Origin: Anoxybacillus pushchinoensis
GTDB taxonomy: Bacteria > Bacillota > Bacilli > Bacillales > Anoxybacillaceae
Assembly (NCBI RefSeq): GCF_900111795.1
Contig: NZ_FOJQ01000007.1
Location: 1-64,000 of the forward strand
Length of the DNA stretch: 64,000 nt
Direction: 5' to 3'
Below, piece after piece: positions 35,958 to 48,662 of this stretch. The notes beneath the pieces were generated by a model that did no database searches, had not been told where the DNA came from, and was given only the letters and a program-made list of their open reading frames with translations. Within the stretch, counting starts at the first letter, position 1. Every line of letters starts with the position of its first letter. The position numbers and the translations under genes are program-made.

Positions 35958-36707
35958 TTATTGTTGAATAGGAAGTTCAATCGACGTATTTCCTTCCCCT
36001 CCCTGATTGTAAAATTGCGGAACTTCGCCTTGAATAATTTGGATAGCGACAGGAATGTCGTTTTGAATCGTTGCTGTTTTTGTTGCAAATGGAATAATAA
36101 TTTGCACGTTCACTTCGATATGAATTGCTATTTCTATTAAAGCATTGTTAATTCCAAATGGACGAATATTTTTGTTGACATCCGAATGAACGTCCCCAAT
36201 GACGTAAAAACGAACCGGTATACGCGGACCTAAATTCCCTAATAAGACGTTGTTTGTTGCTTGTCCGAGCGGGATATAATAAATAATCCCTTTTTCCATT
36301 TCCGTTTCAACTTGCACGTCTGGAAACTCAAGCGCGGATAGTTTTCCTTCCGATGCTGCTTTTAAATTTCGCTGTACGCGGTTTGTCGTTTTTGCTAATA
36401 CACGATTGACTACTGTTGCATTAAAGTCAATAGCCGAAATTTTTCCTTGCCCATCTTTTTCAATTTTAATAAAGTTTTCGACGTTGAAATCGTCCTCAGC
36501 AATTTGTTGACTAATCGCATTGTTTATCACTAAGTTCGCTAGGCGGCGCGTTTCTTTCTCGGCGATCGCCATAAGCGTCGGTTCAATCCCTCTATTAATA
36601 AACCAAAGGCTCGCAACAGTCGAAACAATAAAAAAAACGAACGTGATTAAAAAAATATAACGGACGGGTAGCGGTTTTCTTCTTTTACGCAATTGTTGAT
36701 ACAACAA
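35958..36707 (-). CDS. yunB: Sporulation protein YunB
   Basis: The 249-aa protein has one N-terminal membrane helix (~16-40) and an extracytoplasmic domain. It matches YunB, a sporulation protein of the mother cell with unknown biochemical role. It starts with TTG (one of two adjacent) behind GAGGGGGGATTTT. Order lytH-yunB-yunC-yunD-yunE-yunF matches B. subtilis, except that the NSS pair is inserted between lytH and yunB. Confidence 0.9.
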   Translation of the reverse strand: MLYQQLRKRRKPLPVRYIFLITFVFFIVSTVASLWFINRGIEPTLMAIAEKETRRLANLVINNAISQQIAEDDFNVENFIKIEKDGQGKISAIDFNATVVNRVLAKTTNRVQRNLKAASEGKLSALEFPDVQVETEMEKGIIYYIPLGQATNNVLLGNLGPRIPVRFYVIGDVHSDVNKNIRPFGINNALIEIAIHIEVNVQIIIPFATKTATIQNDIPVAIQIIQGEVPQFYNQGGEGNTSIELPIQQ

Positions 36708-36758
36708 AAATCCCCCCTCTCACGCTATATGTATGCGATCAAGCAGGGGATTATTATT

Positions 36759-37061
36759 TTATTTCATGAGAAGCAAAGCGTCTTTTCCTTTCATTCCACG
36801 TGAGATCCCTAATTGTTCAGCCGCAAAAGTGACAGACTCAAGCGGTGCTTCTAACAGTTGGTCAATTGTTCGCACCCCTACCGCCCTTCCTGCGATAATT
36901 CCTCGGTCGCGCAATTTATTGTTTAATAGCGCCACATCTAATGCCCCGCACATAATATATCCTGTATCGTTCGCAACAGCTAACAACGTCGTTTTAGGCA
37001 ACTGAACAGAAATCGCTGTAAACGGTTTTCCGTCAATCCATAACGGTCTAACCTCAACCAT
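36759..37061 (-). CDS. yunC: DUF1805 protein YunC
   Basis: The 100-aa protein matches YunC (DUF1805), a compact alpha/beta protein with a structure known for the B. subtilis homologue but no assigned function. Conserved segments are LLAVANDTGYIMCGALDV and GRAVGVRTIDQLLEAPL. ATG 37061 is about 10 nt after GGAG. It follows yunD on the same strand with a 54-bp gap. Confidence 0.88.
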   Translation of the reverse strand: MVEVRPLWIDGKPFTAISVQLPKTTLLAVANDTGYIMCGALDVALLNNKLRDRGIIAGRAVGVRTIDQLLEAPLESVTFAAEQLGISRGMKGKDALLLMK

Positions 37062-37115
37062 ACATTTCACGCTCCTTTCCTTTATTCAATGTATGAATAA
37101 AGGAACGAAGGGTGC

Positions 37116-38516
37116 CTACGATTGATACATGTTTTTTAGCTTCCACGCAAGCACATCACGCAACATTTCTGGCATATAATATTGTTTTTTCGCTCGATAT
37201 ATTTCTGGATATAAATGTCCGAACGTAAACATATCAATTGTCGCCACCGCATACGTTTTTTGTTCTTCAATTGGCTGATGATGAATCAAAATGCGGCGCA
37301 CGTGTGCTTGACCATCTATCAGTTGTTCTTTTTCAACAGTAATGCGGTCATACACCATTTGTCCCATTACTTCTCCACGAAATCCAAATCCTTTCAGACG
37401 TAACTGTTTCATTTGTTCAGTTTCCGCTTGTAAAATGACTTCTTTTAACTCGCTCCCTCGCAAATATACTTTGCATGGATTAATCGGATGTGGACAAATA
37501 CGGTGAATATCCCCTTTTGTCACAACACCTTTTTCGAGAGAAGACAGTAGCACCCCGGCATTCACCATCGCTACATCACCTTCACACCATTCGTTTAACG
37601 CCTTCGCCAGAAGCGACGCGAATGGGGATGGTGAAAACCAGTCAATATGTAAAGTTTCAGGCAAATAAACAACTGGCTGCGCCAATGCGTTCGTCGCTCG
37701 TTCGATCATATGATGTAATTTTTGTTTTGTTTCCATACATTCTTGTTCAAGAGCATCGATATGTTTCACATATGCACGTGCATCAACTTTCCGGTTTTTT
37801 GTATCAACCGTCAACGTCACACATCCGACGTAATGCGCAAATTTCCCAGCCCCACAAAGCAACGTGTTGTTTACACGTTTTCCGCATTCAAATACATGAT
37901 GCGTATGCCCTCCTAAAATTGCTGTCAGTTGCGGAAACAGATGAGCCATTTTTTCATCATCACTTATCCCTAAATGAGATAACAAAATGACTGCATCCAC
38001 TTTTTCCGAAAGCTCTTCCACAAGCTGAGCGACCGTCTCAAATGGATCCGCAACACGCCATCCCAGCAGCTCATAAAACGTCTGAAATGGGACGGTCACT
38101 CCAATAAAAGCTATGCGCACACGTCCGAATGTCATAATGATATACGGTTTCATCCAATCGGGACGCTCTCCGTTTTCATAAAAAACGTTCGCAACAATCA
38201 CAGGGAATTTAGCATGTGCATATAACGTATCGAGCTGTTTATGACTTAGCGTAATTCCTTCATTGTTTCCAATTGTGACCGCATCGTACGCCGCATCGTT
38301 TAAAAGGGCGATATTAGCTTTTCCATCCGACGCTTCTGTGATCGGATGAAATCGATCAATAAAGTCACCAATATCGAGCAAAACCATATGTTCATTTTGT
38401 TTTTTATGCTCGCTTCTTTTTTTTCGTAAATAATGCACTACTTTTGGCCAATGTTCAAAATGGCTATGCACATCGTTTGTATGATAAATATGTATCGTCT
38501 CTTTCAATGTTTGCAA
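37116..38516 (-). CDS. yunD: 5'-nucleotidase-family metallophosphoesterase YunD
   Basis: The 466-aa protein has an N-terminal calcineurin-like phosphoesterase domain with HTNDVHSHFE, then DIGDFIDRFHP, then GNNEG, then GGHTHHVFECG. A C-terminal 5'-nucleotidase domain follows (~290-460). No signal peptide is seen, so it is cytoplasmic. TTG at 38516 (MQTLKETIHIYHTND) gives the homologous N-terminus; the 5' end overlaps the yunE frame end only if longer starts are used. Substrate is unknown. Confidence 0.88.
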   Translation of the reverse strand: MQTLKETIHIYHTNDVHSHFEHWPKVVHYLRKKRSEHKKQNEHMVLLDIGDFIDRFHPITEASDGKANIALLNDAAYDAVTIGNNEGITLSHKQLDTLYAHAKFPVIVANVFYENGERPDWMKPYIIMTFGRVRIAFIGVTVPFQTFYELLGWRVADPFETVAQLVEELSEKVDAVILLSHLGISDDEKMAHLFPQLTAILGGHTHHVFECGKRVNNTLLCGAGKFAHYVGCVTLTVDTKNRKVDARAYVKHIDALEQECMETKQKLHHMIERATNALAQPVVYLPETLHIDWFSPSPFASLLAKALNEWCEGDVAMVNAGVLLSSLEKGVVTKGDIHRICPHPINPCKVYLRGSELKEVILQAETEQMKQLRLKGFGFRGEVMGQMVYDRITVEKEQLIDGQAHVRRILIHHQPIEEQKTYAVATIDMFTFGHLYPEIYRAKKQYYMPEMLRDVLAWKLKNMYQS

Positions 38517-38529
38517 CACACCTTTCCCT

Positions 38530-39348
38530 TTACCAGCCAAGTCCTTGCACGATTAAACGAACCCCAAGTAAAATGAGTACGATCCGCAATAGCGTCACAA
38601 CTGTTTTTCCTTTTAGTCTCCGATTAAGCCATGCGCCACATTTTGCACCGACCCATACGCCCGGAATGAGCGCAAACGCAAACGTCCATGCGACATTTCC
38701 CATCCATACATGTGTCGATGAGCTAACAATGGATGACAAAAAGACGATAAACATCGATGTCGCTACCGCCACATGAGGAGGAAATAAAAACAATAACATC
38801 ATCGCAGGCACCATGAGCGAACCGCCACCAATGCCAAAAAACCCGCCGACAAAGCCAACAATAAACGCAATGAGCGTAGCAATGAACGGATTATAGCCGT
38901 ATGTCACTTCCTCTCCTTCGTTCGTGACATACGTGCGCATAATAGGAAACGTTCGTGTTGCACGCGGTGAAAAACGCGATTGAAACATAAGCAAAAATGA
39001 AACAGCAATTACAAACAGTCCAAAGTAAAGCGAAAAATGATGCATATGAACATGTTGGTTTACCCATGCCCCTAACATGGCGCCCGGCCCACTGCCGATG
39101 AAAAAAAACAAGCCGCTTTTATAGTCCACCATTTTATGCTTCATATATGTTAAAGTTGACGACAATCCATTAAAAATAATTACAACAAGCGATGTACCAA
39201 CCGCGACTTGTGGTGAAATGGCTGGCAACATATGAGCTGCACTTAAAAAAAGAAGCGCGGGAACGATAATGACTCCCCCACCTAAACCGACAAGACTGCC
39301 GATCGTTCCTGCTAAAAAACCAATCACTAACAGAAGTATGTATTCCAT
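38530..39348 (-). CDS. yunE: TauE/SafE-family membrane exporter YunE
   Basis: The 272-aa protein has eight hydrophobic helices with the repeated family motif GSLVGLGGGVIIVP and FFGIGGGSLMVP in its two halves. TauE/SafE proteins export sulfite or organosulfonates. The ATG at 39348 lies 6 nt after GGGGG; an earlier ATG at 39354 is possible. It is followed by yunD after 13 bp and preceded by yunF after 12 bp, so the three form one operon. Confidence 0.88.
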   Translation of the reverse strand: MEYILLLVIGFLAGTIGSLVGLGGGVIIVPALLFLSAAHMLPAISPQVAVGTSLVVIIFNGLSSTLTYMKHKMVDYKSGLFFFIGSGPGAMLGAWVNQHVHMHHFSLYFGLFVIAVSFLLMFQSRFSPRATRTFPIMRTYVTNEGEEVTYGYNPFIATLIAFIVGFVGGFFGIGGGSLMVPAMMLLFLFPPHVAVATSMFIVFLSSIVSSSTHVWMGNVAWTFAFALIPGVWVGAKCGAWLNRRLKGKTVVTLLRIVLILLGVRLIVQGLGW

Positions 39349-39360
39349 TTTCATCCCCCA

Positions 39361-40209
39361 TTATGAAAACAAATCTAATTGCCGTGGCGCTAAGTCCGTA
39401 TACTCAATACTTAACATCTGCAAGAGCTGTTTTGCATTATCAGCCGCATCACCGCCCGAATTGTTGTTAAATAATATGTAAATATGTTCACATTTTGTTT
39501 GTAGCGTCCGGATATGTGTCGCCCATTGTAACAGTTCTTGCTCGTTATATCGGTACAAATAACGAATGGCACGCCAATTTTCATCATCTCGTTTATTCCA
39601 ACCAGCGACATTTCGTCCGTGTAGACGAATAAGTGTTTTATGCTTGTCTGTTGGATAAAGAACAGTCGGAACCGAACCTTCCCCTGCTTGCGGTTCATCA
39701 CAAATGCTATGAATCCATCGCTCTTCTTCCATGAAGCGCAGCGTCTTTTCATAAAAGGGCGGAGAAAACCACGATTGATGACGAAATTCAAGCGCAACAG
39801 GCACATCTTTCATTCGTTCACGACACCAACGTAAATAACGTACATGCTCTTTTTTGCAGTCAAACCAAGGTGGAAATTGAAATAATACCATCGCCAGTTT
39901 CTTCGCTTGCTGAAACGGCTCAATCGACTGCAAAAATGCGCTAAACATGTCATCTTTATTCGCATACGGGATATCGCCACGCTGATGTCCCGTCATTCCT
40001 TGATACGCTTTGACGATAAATTGAAACGAAGATGGCGTTTCCACAATCCATTTCTCTACATTTTGCCGTGGTTGAATGGCGTAAAAATACGCATCGACTT
40101 CAACAGTTGGAAAATGGGCAGCATACGCTCGCAACTTATCTTTTGCTGCTAAACGAGATGGATATAAGCGGTCATGGTCTCCCCATCCCGTTAATCCGAC
40201 ATAAATCAT
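39361..40209 (-). CDS. yunF: DUF72 protein YunF
   Basis: The 282-aa protein matches DUF72, a TIM-barrel family of unknown activity. The N-terminus MIYVGLTGWGDHDRLYP, then FPTVEVDAYFY, and the end IYILFNNNSGGDAADNA are characteristic. ATG 40209 follows AGGTG by 6 nt. It is the first gene of yunFED(C), just after the suf operon terminator. Confidence 0.88.
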   Translation of the reverse strand: MIYVGLTGWGDHDRLYPSRLAAKDKLRAYAAHFPTVEVDAYFYAIQPRQNVEKWIVETPSSFQFIVKAYQGMTGHQRGDIPYANKDDMFSAFLQSIEPFQQAKKLAMVLFQFPPWFDCKKEHVRYLRWCRERMKDVPVALEFRHQSWFSPPFYEKTLRFMEEERWIHSICDEPQAGEGSVPTVLYPTDKHKTLIRLHGRNVAGWNKRDDENWRAIRYLYRYNEQELLQWATHIRTLQTKCEHIYILFNNNSGGDAADNAKQLLQMLSIEYTDLAPRQLDLFS

Positions 40210-40243
40210 ATTCATCACCTATATTCATCTTACCATAACATAC

Positions 40244-40281
40244 AAAAAAAGCCGATGATCCGCTCTATGCAGATCATCAGC
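40244..40281 (-). terminator. Terminator of the suf operon
   Basis: On the minus strand GCTGATGATC (40281-40272) pairs with GATCATCGGC (40260-40251), followed by TTTTTTT. Confidence 0.9.
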
Positions 40282-40287
40282 TATGAA

Positions 40288-41685
40288 TTATCCAATACTA
40301 CCTTCCATTTCAAACTTAATGAGTCGGTTCATTTCAACGGCGTATTCCATCGGCAATTCTCTCGTAAACGGCTCAATAAAGCCCATAACGATCATTTCTG
40401 TCGCTTCTTGTTCAGAGATGCCGCGGCTCATTAAATAAAATAGTTGTTCTTCTGATACTTTCGACACTTTTGCTTCATGCTCAAGCGAAATGTTGTCGTT
40501 TAAAATTTCGTTGTATGGAATCGTATCAGATGTCGATTGATTATCCATAATGAGCGTGTCACACTCAATATTTGAACGAGAACCGTCCGCTTTCCGTCCG
40601 AAATGGACAATGCCGCGATATGTGACTTTTCCACCTTGTTTCGAAATGGATTTAGAGACGATCGTCGACGACGTGTTTGGTGCTAAATGAATCATTTTTG
40701 CACCAGCATCTTGATGTTGACCTTTACCTGCAATCGCAATCGAAAGCGTCAAACCGCGCGCCCCTTCTCCTTTTAAAATGACAGCTGGGTATTTCATCGT
40801 TAATTTTGAACCGATATTTCCATCGATCCATTCCATCGTTGCATTTTCTTCGCAAACAGCGCGCTTTGTCACGAGGTTAAAGACGTTGTTTGCCCAGTTT
40901 TGAATCGTTGTATAACGGCAATATGCGCCTTTTTTCACGATAATTTCAACGACTGCGCTATGAAGTGAGTTTGTCGTATAGACAGGCGCTGTACAGCCTT
41001 CCACGTAATGAACATGCGCCCCTTCATCAACGATAATTAACGTCCGTTCAAATTGTCCCATATTTTCCGAGTTAATACGGAAATATGCTTGCAATGGCGT
41101 ATCGACTTTTACACCTTTTGGCACGTAAATGAATGAACCGCCAGACCAAACAGCAGAGTTGAGCGCTGCAAATTTATTATCTGTCGGCGGAACAACTTTT
41201 GCCCAATGCTCGCGAAATAAATCTTCATTTTCTTTTAACGCCGAGTCTGTATCTTTAAAAATGACCCCTAATTTCTCTAGATCTTCTTTCATGTTATGGT
41301 ATACAACTTCCGACTCGTATTGCGCCGATACCCCAGCTAAATATTTTTGTTCTGCTTCTGGAATACCGAGCTTATCGAACGTTGCTTTAATTTCTTCCGG
41401 CACCTCATCCCAAGAACGACCGGATTTTTCCGATGGTTTGACGTAATAAGTAATTTCATCGAAATCTAAACTTGATAAATCGCCGCCCCATTGTGGCATC
41501 GGCATGCTGTAAAAAATGTCTAACGCTTTTAAGCGGAAGTCGAGCATCCACTTTGGTTCATTTTTCATTCGCGAAATTTCTTCTACAATTTCGCGCGTTA
41601 AGCCGCGCTCAGCACGGAAGACAGATACATCTTTATCGGCGAAACCATACTTATATTCACCGATTTCTGGCATTTTTTTCGCCAT
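40288..41685 (-). CDS. sufB: SUF scaffold protein SufB
   Basis: The 465-aa protein is the SufB scaffold subunit that, with SufC and SufD, assembles Fe-S clusters. Characteristic segments are [20 protein letters not shown] and [12 protein letters not shown], and the C-terminal [25 protein letters not shown] precedes the ATG. It is the last gene of sufCDSUB, 23 bp after sufU, and ends at a strong terminator. Confidence 0.97.
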   Translation of the reverse strand: MAKKMPEIGEYKYGFADKDVSVFRAERGLTREIVEEISRMKNEPKWMLDFRLKALDIFYSMPMPQWGGDLSSLDFDEITYYVKPSEKSGRSWDEVPEEIKATFDKLGIPEAEQKYLAGVSAQYESEVVYHNMKEDLEKLGVIFKDTDSALKENEDLFREHWAKVVPPTDNKFAALNSAVWSGGSFIYVPKGVKVDTPLQAYFRINSENMGQFERTLIIVDEGAHVHYVEGCTAPVYTTNSLHSAVVEIIVKKGAYCRYTTIQNWANNVFNLVTKRAVCEENATMEWIDGNIGSKLTMKYPAVILKGEGARGLTLSIAIAGKGQHQDAGAKMIHLAPNTSSTIVSKSISKQGGKVTYRGIVHFGRKADGSRSNIECDTLIMDNQSTSDTIPYNEILNDNISLEHEAKVSKVSEEQLFYLMSRGISEQEATEMIVMGFIEPFTRELPMEYAVEMNRLIKFEMEGSIG

Positions 41686-41708
41686 CTCTTTCGCCTCCTT
41701 TTTTATGA

Positions 41709-44660
<2,952 letters not shown>

Positions 44661-44678
44661 CTTAAATCCTCCTAACGC

Positions 44679-45458
44679 TTACGCTTCTTGCTCAACGACT
44701 TCATCTTCAATGCCTAGCTCTCTTTTAATCCAATCATATCCTTCTGCTTCAAGACGTTGTGCTAATTCTGGACCGCCTGACTTTACGATACGTCCTTGCA
44801 TCATGACATGTACGTAATCTGGTGTAATGTAGTTTAACAATCGCTGATAATGCGTAATGATTAAACAGCCAAAGTCGCTATTGCGCATGTCATTTACACC
44901 TTTTGCGACAACTTTTAATGCATCGATATCAAGACCGGAATCAATTTCATCTAAAATAGCAATTTTCGGCTGTAACATCATAAGTTGTAAAATTTCGTTC
45001 CGCTTTTTCTCCCCGCCCGAGAACCCTTCATTCAAGTAGCGGTGAGCCATATCTGGATTCATTTCTAAAAACGCCATTTTTTCATCTAATTGACGGATAA
45101 ATTTCATTAATGAAATTTCATTTCCTTCTCCGCGACGTGCGTTAATTGCTGAGCGAAGGAAATCCGCATTCGTTACACCGCTAATTTCGCTCGGATATTG
45201 CATCGCTAAAAATAGCCCAGCACGAGCGCGCTCATCTACTTCCATTTCTAATACATCTTGACCATCTAATGTAATGCTTCCTTTTGTTACTTCATATTTT
45301 GGATGGCCCATAATCGCCGCCGATAATGTCGATTTTCCCGTTCCGTTCGGTCCCATGATCGCATGGAACTCACCGCCTTTAATTTCAAGGTTAACCCCTT
45401 TTAAAATTTCTTTCCCGTCAATTGCAACGTGAAGATCTTTAATCGTTAATGTTGCCAT
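44679..45458 (-). CDS. sufC: SUF ATPase SufC
   Basis: The 259-aa ABC-type ATPase has Walker A GPNGTGKST, signature FSGGEKKRNEI and Walker B IAILDEIDSGLD, plus the switch His in IITHYQR. It drives structural change in the SufBCD scaffold. GGAGGT lies before the ATG. It is the first gene of sufCDSUB; a sigma-A promoter lies 65-95 bp upstream. Confidence 0.97.
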   Translation of the reverse strand: MATLTIKDLHVAIDGKEILKGVNLEIKGGEFHAIMGPNGTGKSTLSAAIMGHPKYEVTKGSITLDGQDVLEMEVDERARAGLFLAMQYPSEISGVTNADFLRSAINARRGEGNEISLMKFIRQLDEKMAFLEMNPDMAHRYLNEGFSGGEKKRNEILQLMMLQPKIAILDEIDSGLDIDALKVVAKGVNDMRNSDFGCLIITHYQRLLNYITPDYVHVMMQGRIVKSGGPELAQRLEAEGYDWIKRELGIEDEVVEQEA

Positions 45459-45522
45459 AAAAAAATACCTCCAGTTTCACTTATGTTCAAAAAAACGTAA
45501 TTCTCACTTTATTCTCATTACA

Positions 45523-45576
45523 ATTTTATAACAAATGAAAAGTATTAGCAACCTTATTGCAAGTATTTTGATACTT
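45523..45576 (-). promoter_or_regulatory. suf promoter region with inverted repeats
   Basis: On the minus strand TTGCTA (45551-45546), 17 bp, TAAAAT (45528-45523) form the promoter. GCAA-N5-TTGC (45560-45548) overlaps the -35 box, and a perfect AAGTAT-N4-ATACTT palindrome lies at 45561-45576. Either could bind a regulator. Confidence 0.6.
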
Positions 45577-45639
45577 TTTTGTTTCAAAAGTTTGCTCGTT
45601 TTATCATATATGTAAAACAGGTAGGGAACCCCGTACCCT

Positions 45640-45988
45640 TTAATGCATGCAAGTAAATTCATCGACACATTGTCGAACGAGCGTAACGGACTGGCTCATC
45701 GTCGCCCCTCCAGCTAAAGCAGATGCGACAGCACACGCTTCAAATATTTCTTTCTCTGTCGCCCCTTCATCGATGCACCCTTTCAATATGATAAATGGTA
45801 CAATATTCATCTTGTTTAGCGACACTAATCGCTAGTGCGATGAGTTGTTTTTCTTTTTTTTTGATAGCTCCCCTTCGACGAAGCAAGCTTCCGTAAATGC
45901 GTTAAACGCTCGTCCAACATGAGGCATTTGTTGTGTGAACGGTGCCTAACCCTTGCTTATATTCGTGTAAACATTGTTCTATCGACAT
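45640..45988 (-). pseudogene. yurZ: yurZ pseudogene (carboxymuconolactone decarboxylase-like), frameshifted
   Basis: The start (ATG 45988 behind GGAGGAG) and end are intact, but homology to the ~120-aa YurZ/CMD family jumps frames at least three times. The pieces are MSIEQCLHEYKQGLG, then FTQQMPHVGRAFNAFTEACF, then KEKQLIALAISVAKQDEYC, then KGCIDEGATEKEIFEACAVA to the stop. One break is in a run of nine A residues. YurZ precedes sufC in B. subtilis, so the position is conserved. The gene is probably inactive; sequencing errors are less likely because there are several breaks. Confidence 0.8.
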
Positions 45989-46039
45989 ATGTACTCCTCC
46001 TTCCTTTTTATCATGCGTCGTTTTCGAGAAAATATAAAA

Positions 46040-46062
46040 GGACGCCCGAATGGACATCCTTA
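46040..46062 (-). terminator. Terminator of metNPQ
   Basis: GGATGTCC and GGGCGTCC on the minus strand pair with two G-U pairs, followed by TTTTATATTTT. Confidence 0.65.
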
Positions 46063-46884
46063 TTTCGTTGCTGGAATAACAGCACCATTATATTTTTGTA
46101 AAATGAAGTCTTGAATTTCCTTTGATTGCAACACTTCAACAAGCGTCTGAATTTCTTTACGGTTTTCGTCACCTTTACGAACCGCGATAATGTTCACGTA
46201 TGGGTTGTTTTCTGGCGATTCGACAGCGATCGGATCTTTTGCTGGATCTAAACCAGCATCTAACGCATAGTTGGCGTTAATTAATACCGCATCTCCTTCA
46301 TCATTTTTATACACTTGCGGAAGCAATCCTGCCTCAACATCCGCTTCAAATACTAAATTTTTCGGATTTTCAACAATGTCATCAATTGTCGCTTTCGTCT
46401 TATCGACACCTTCTTTTAATCGAATTAGTCCTTTTTCTTCAAGCATCGATAAAATACGACCGTGATCAGCAACAGAGTTACTCATAATGATTTTTGCACC
46501 GTTTGGTAGCTCTTCAAGACTTTTGTATTTTTTTGAATATACGCCAATCGGCTCAATATGAATACCGCCTGCATTCACAAAGTCATAGCCATGTTCTTTC
46601 ATTTGAGATTCTAAATAAGGAATGTGTTGGAAATAGTTTGCATCTAACTCTTTATCCGCTAATGCTTTGTTTGGTAACACGTAATCTTGGAACGTCACAA
46701 TTTCTAGTTCAATTCCTTTTTCTTTTAAAATCGGTTTTGCTTTTTCTAAAATTTCTGCATGTGGTACGTTTGATGCACCGATGACAAGCTTGTTCGCTTT
46801 TTCCTCTGCACTTTCATTGTTTCCGCAAGCAGCAAGCGCTAAAACAACCATTGCAACAACAAGTAAAGAGATCCATTTTTTCAT
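46060..46884 (-). CDS. metQ: Methionine ABC transporter substrate-binding lipoprotein MetQ
   Basis: The 274-aa lipoprotein has the signal LALAACGNN (acylated Cys20) and the NlpA/MetQ domain (IGASNVPHAEILEKAKPIL, then YVLPNKALADKELDANYFQH). It captures methionine outside the membrane for MetNP. AAAGGAGGAAAA precedes the ATG. It is the last gene of the riboswitch-controlled metNPQ operon. Confidence 0.95.
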   Translation of the reverse strand: MKKWISLLVVAMVVLALAACGNNESAEEKANKLVIGASNVPHAEILEKAKPILKEKGIELEIVTFQDYVLPNKALADKELDANYFQHIPYLESQMKEHGYDFVNAGGIHIEPIGVYSKKYKSLEELPNGAKIIMSNSVADHGRILSMLEEKGLIRLKEGVDKTKATIDDIVENPKNLVFEADVEAGLLPQVYKNDEGDAVLINANYALDAGLDPAKDPIAVESPENNPYVNIIAVRKGDENRKEIQTLVEVLQSKEIQDFILQKYNGAVIPATK

Positions 46885-46900
46885 TTGTTTTTTCCTCCTT

Positions 46901-47569
46901 TTATCGTTTATCTATTTTAGAAGTGACAAAGTCACCAATAAACTGAATGATAAAGACGATGACTAAAATGAGCACTGTTGCAACGAGCGTCACATCGTTA
47001 TTGTTACGCTGGAACCCTTCCAAATAAGCTAAGTTCCCAAGCCCCCCAGCCCCGACAACTCCCGCCATCGCCGTATAGCCAACGAGAGCGATCGCTGTAA
47101 CGGTAATTCCAGATACAAGTGCTGGCAATGCTTCGGGAAGGAGCACTTTCCAAATAATTGTCGTTGTCGTTGCTCCCATCGCTTTCGCTGCTTCAATAAC
47201 CCCTTTATCAATTTCACGAAGCGCAATTTCAACCATGCGCGCATAGAATGGAGCCGCTCCAATAATGAGCGCCGGCAGTGCCGCATTGGCACCAAGAATC
47301 GTACCGACAACAAACTTAGTAAACGGGATGAGTAAAATAATTAAAATGATGAACGGGATCGAACGGAAAATGTTAACAAACGATGCGATAACGCCGTTAA
47401 TGACACGATTTTCCCATATGTTTCCCTTTGACGTTAAAAAGAGTAACAATCCAAGCAAAATGCCGAGCACAAACGTCGCCGCAACTGAAATAGCTGTCAT
47501 ATATAACGTTTCCGTTGTTGCCGCCCATATTTTATCCCAAACGACGTTCGGAAATAGCTCATTCCACAT
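46901..47569 (-). CDS. metP: Methionine ABC transporter permease MetP
   Basis: The 222-aa permease has five to six membrane helices and the EAA loop (EAAKAMGATTTTIIWKVLLP). It forms the channel for methionine. The start ATG at 47569 is 9 nt after GGAGG and overlaps the 3' end of metN by 11 bp; a longer upstream frame lies inside metN and is not used. It precedes metQ by 16 bp. Confidence 0.94.
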   Translation of the reverse strand: MWNELFPNVVWDKIWAATTETLYMTAISVAATFVLGILLGLLLFLTSKGNIWENRVINGVIASFVNIFRSIPFIILIILLIPFTKFVVGTILGANAALPALIIGAAPFYARMVEIALREIDKGVIEAAKAMGATTTTIIWKVLLPEALPALVSGITVTAIALVGYTAMAGVVGAGGLGNLAYLEGFQRNNNDVTLVATVLILVIVFIIQFIGDFVTSKIDKR

Positions 47570-48587
47570 TCGCCAACACCTCCACTCCAACTTCTTGCTG
47601 GCGAATAAAAGCGAGTGCTCGCTCGATTTCTTCATTGGCACCGTCTAAATGAACGAACAACACCCCGTATGAACCGTGATGCGTTTGTGAAATTTTCCCT
47701 TGCAAAATGTTCACGTTCAAATCAAATTGTCGAATGATGTGAGTGATGAGCGGTTGCTCAGCTGCTTCGCCGACAAATGTAAGCTGTACAACTTTTCCAT
47801 TTGGATATCGCTCAAGAAGATGCAACATCGCTTCTTTCGTTTCTTCCGGCTCAGTTACTTGTTGAACAAAACGCTTCGTAATCGGCTGCTCCGGCTTACG
47901 AAACACGTGAAGCACTTCACCCATTTCAACGATTTTTCCGTTTTCCATGACCGCTACACGATCACAAATTTTACGAATAACGTGCATTTCATGAGTGATT
48001 AATACGATCGTTAAACCGAGACGTTTATTAATGTCGACGAGCAAATCTAAGATGGAATCTGTCGTTTGTGGGTCGAGCGCTGACGTCGCCTCGTCGCACA
48101 ACAACACTTTCGGATTGTTTGCTAACGCGCGCGCAATGCCGACACGTTGTTTTTGCCCGCCGCTTAGTTGTGACGGATATGCATTTTCTCGTCCTTCTAG
48201 CCCAACGAGCTGAATGAGTTCATCGACACGCTTCATCCGTTCTTCTTTCGGCACGCCAGCAATTTCTAACGGAAAAGCAATATTTTCGCGCACGGTTCGC
48301 GACCAAAGCAAATTAAAATGTTGAAAAATCATACCGATTTGTTGGCGCGCTTGGCGTAACTGCTTCCCGCTAATTTTCCCCATATCTTTCCCATCAACAA
48401 TGACTTCCCCGTTCGTTGGCTTTTCTAATCCGTTCAATAACCGAATGAGCGAGCTTTTCCCTGCGCCGCTATAGCCGATAATACCAAAAATTTCTCCTTG
48501 TTCGATATGCAAATTCACATGATCGACTGCCGTTACATTCCCACTTGCTGCTTTGTACACTTTTGTTACATTCGATAATGTGATCAC
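47559..48587 (-). CDS. metN: Methionine ABC transporter ATPase MetN
   Basis: The 342-aa ATPase has Walker A GYSGAGKSS, signature LSGGQKQRVGIA, Walker B VLLCDEATSALD and a C-terminal NIL domain (~260-342) that binds methionine for trans-inhibition. It starts with GTG 8 nt after AAGGTG. It is directly downstream of the S-box riboswitch and first in metNPQ. Confidence 0.96.
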   Translation of the reverse strand: MITLSNVTKVYKAASGNVTAVDHVNLHIEQGEIFGIIGYSGAGKSSLIRLLNGLEKPTNGEVIVDGKDMGKISGKQLRQARQQIGMIFQHFNLLWSRTVRENIAFPLEIAGVPKEERMKRVDELIQLVGLEGRENAYPSQLSGGQKQRVGIARALANNPKVLLCDEATSALDPQTTDSILDLLVDINKRLGLTIVLITHEMHVIRKICDRVAVMENGKIVEMGEVLHVFRKPEQPITKRFVQQVTEPEETKEAMLHLLERYPNGKVVQLTFVGEAAEQPLITHIIRQFDLNVNILQGKISQTHHGSYGVLFVHLDGANEEIERALAFIRQQEVGVEVLANVE

Positions 48588-48611
48588 GTTGCTGTCACCT
48601 TCCTTCCATGA

Positions 48612-48644
48612 AAAAAACCTTTCTGCTCAAGAGAACAGAAAGGC
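48612..48644 (-). terminator. Intrinsic terminator of the S-box leader
   Basis: CCTTTCTG (48644-48637) pairs with CAGAAAGG (48626-48619), followed by TTTTTTT (48618-48612). The segment around 48654-48664 (AAGAGACAGAA) can instead pair with TTCTGTTCTCTT as antiterminator. Confidence 0.9.
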
Positions 48645-48662
48645 GCGAATCGTCCATTCTGT

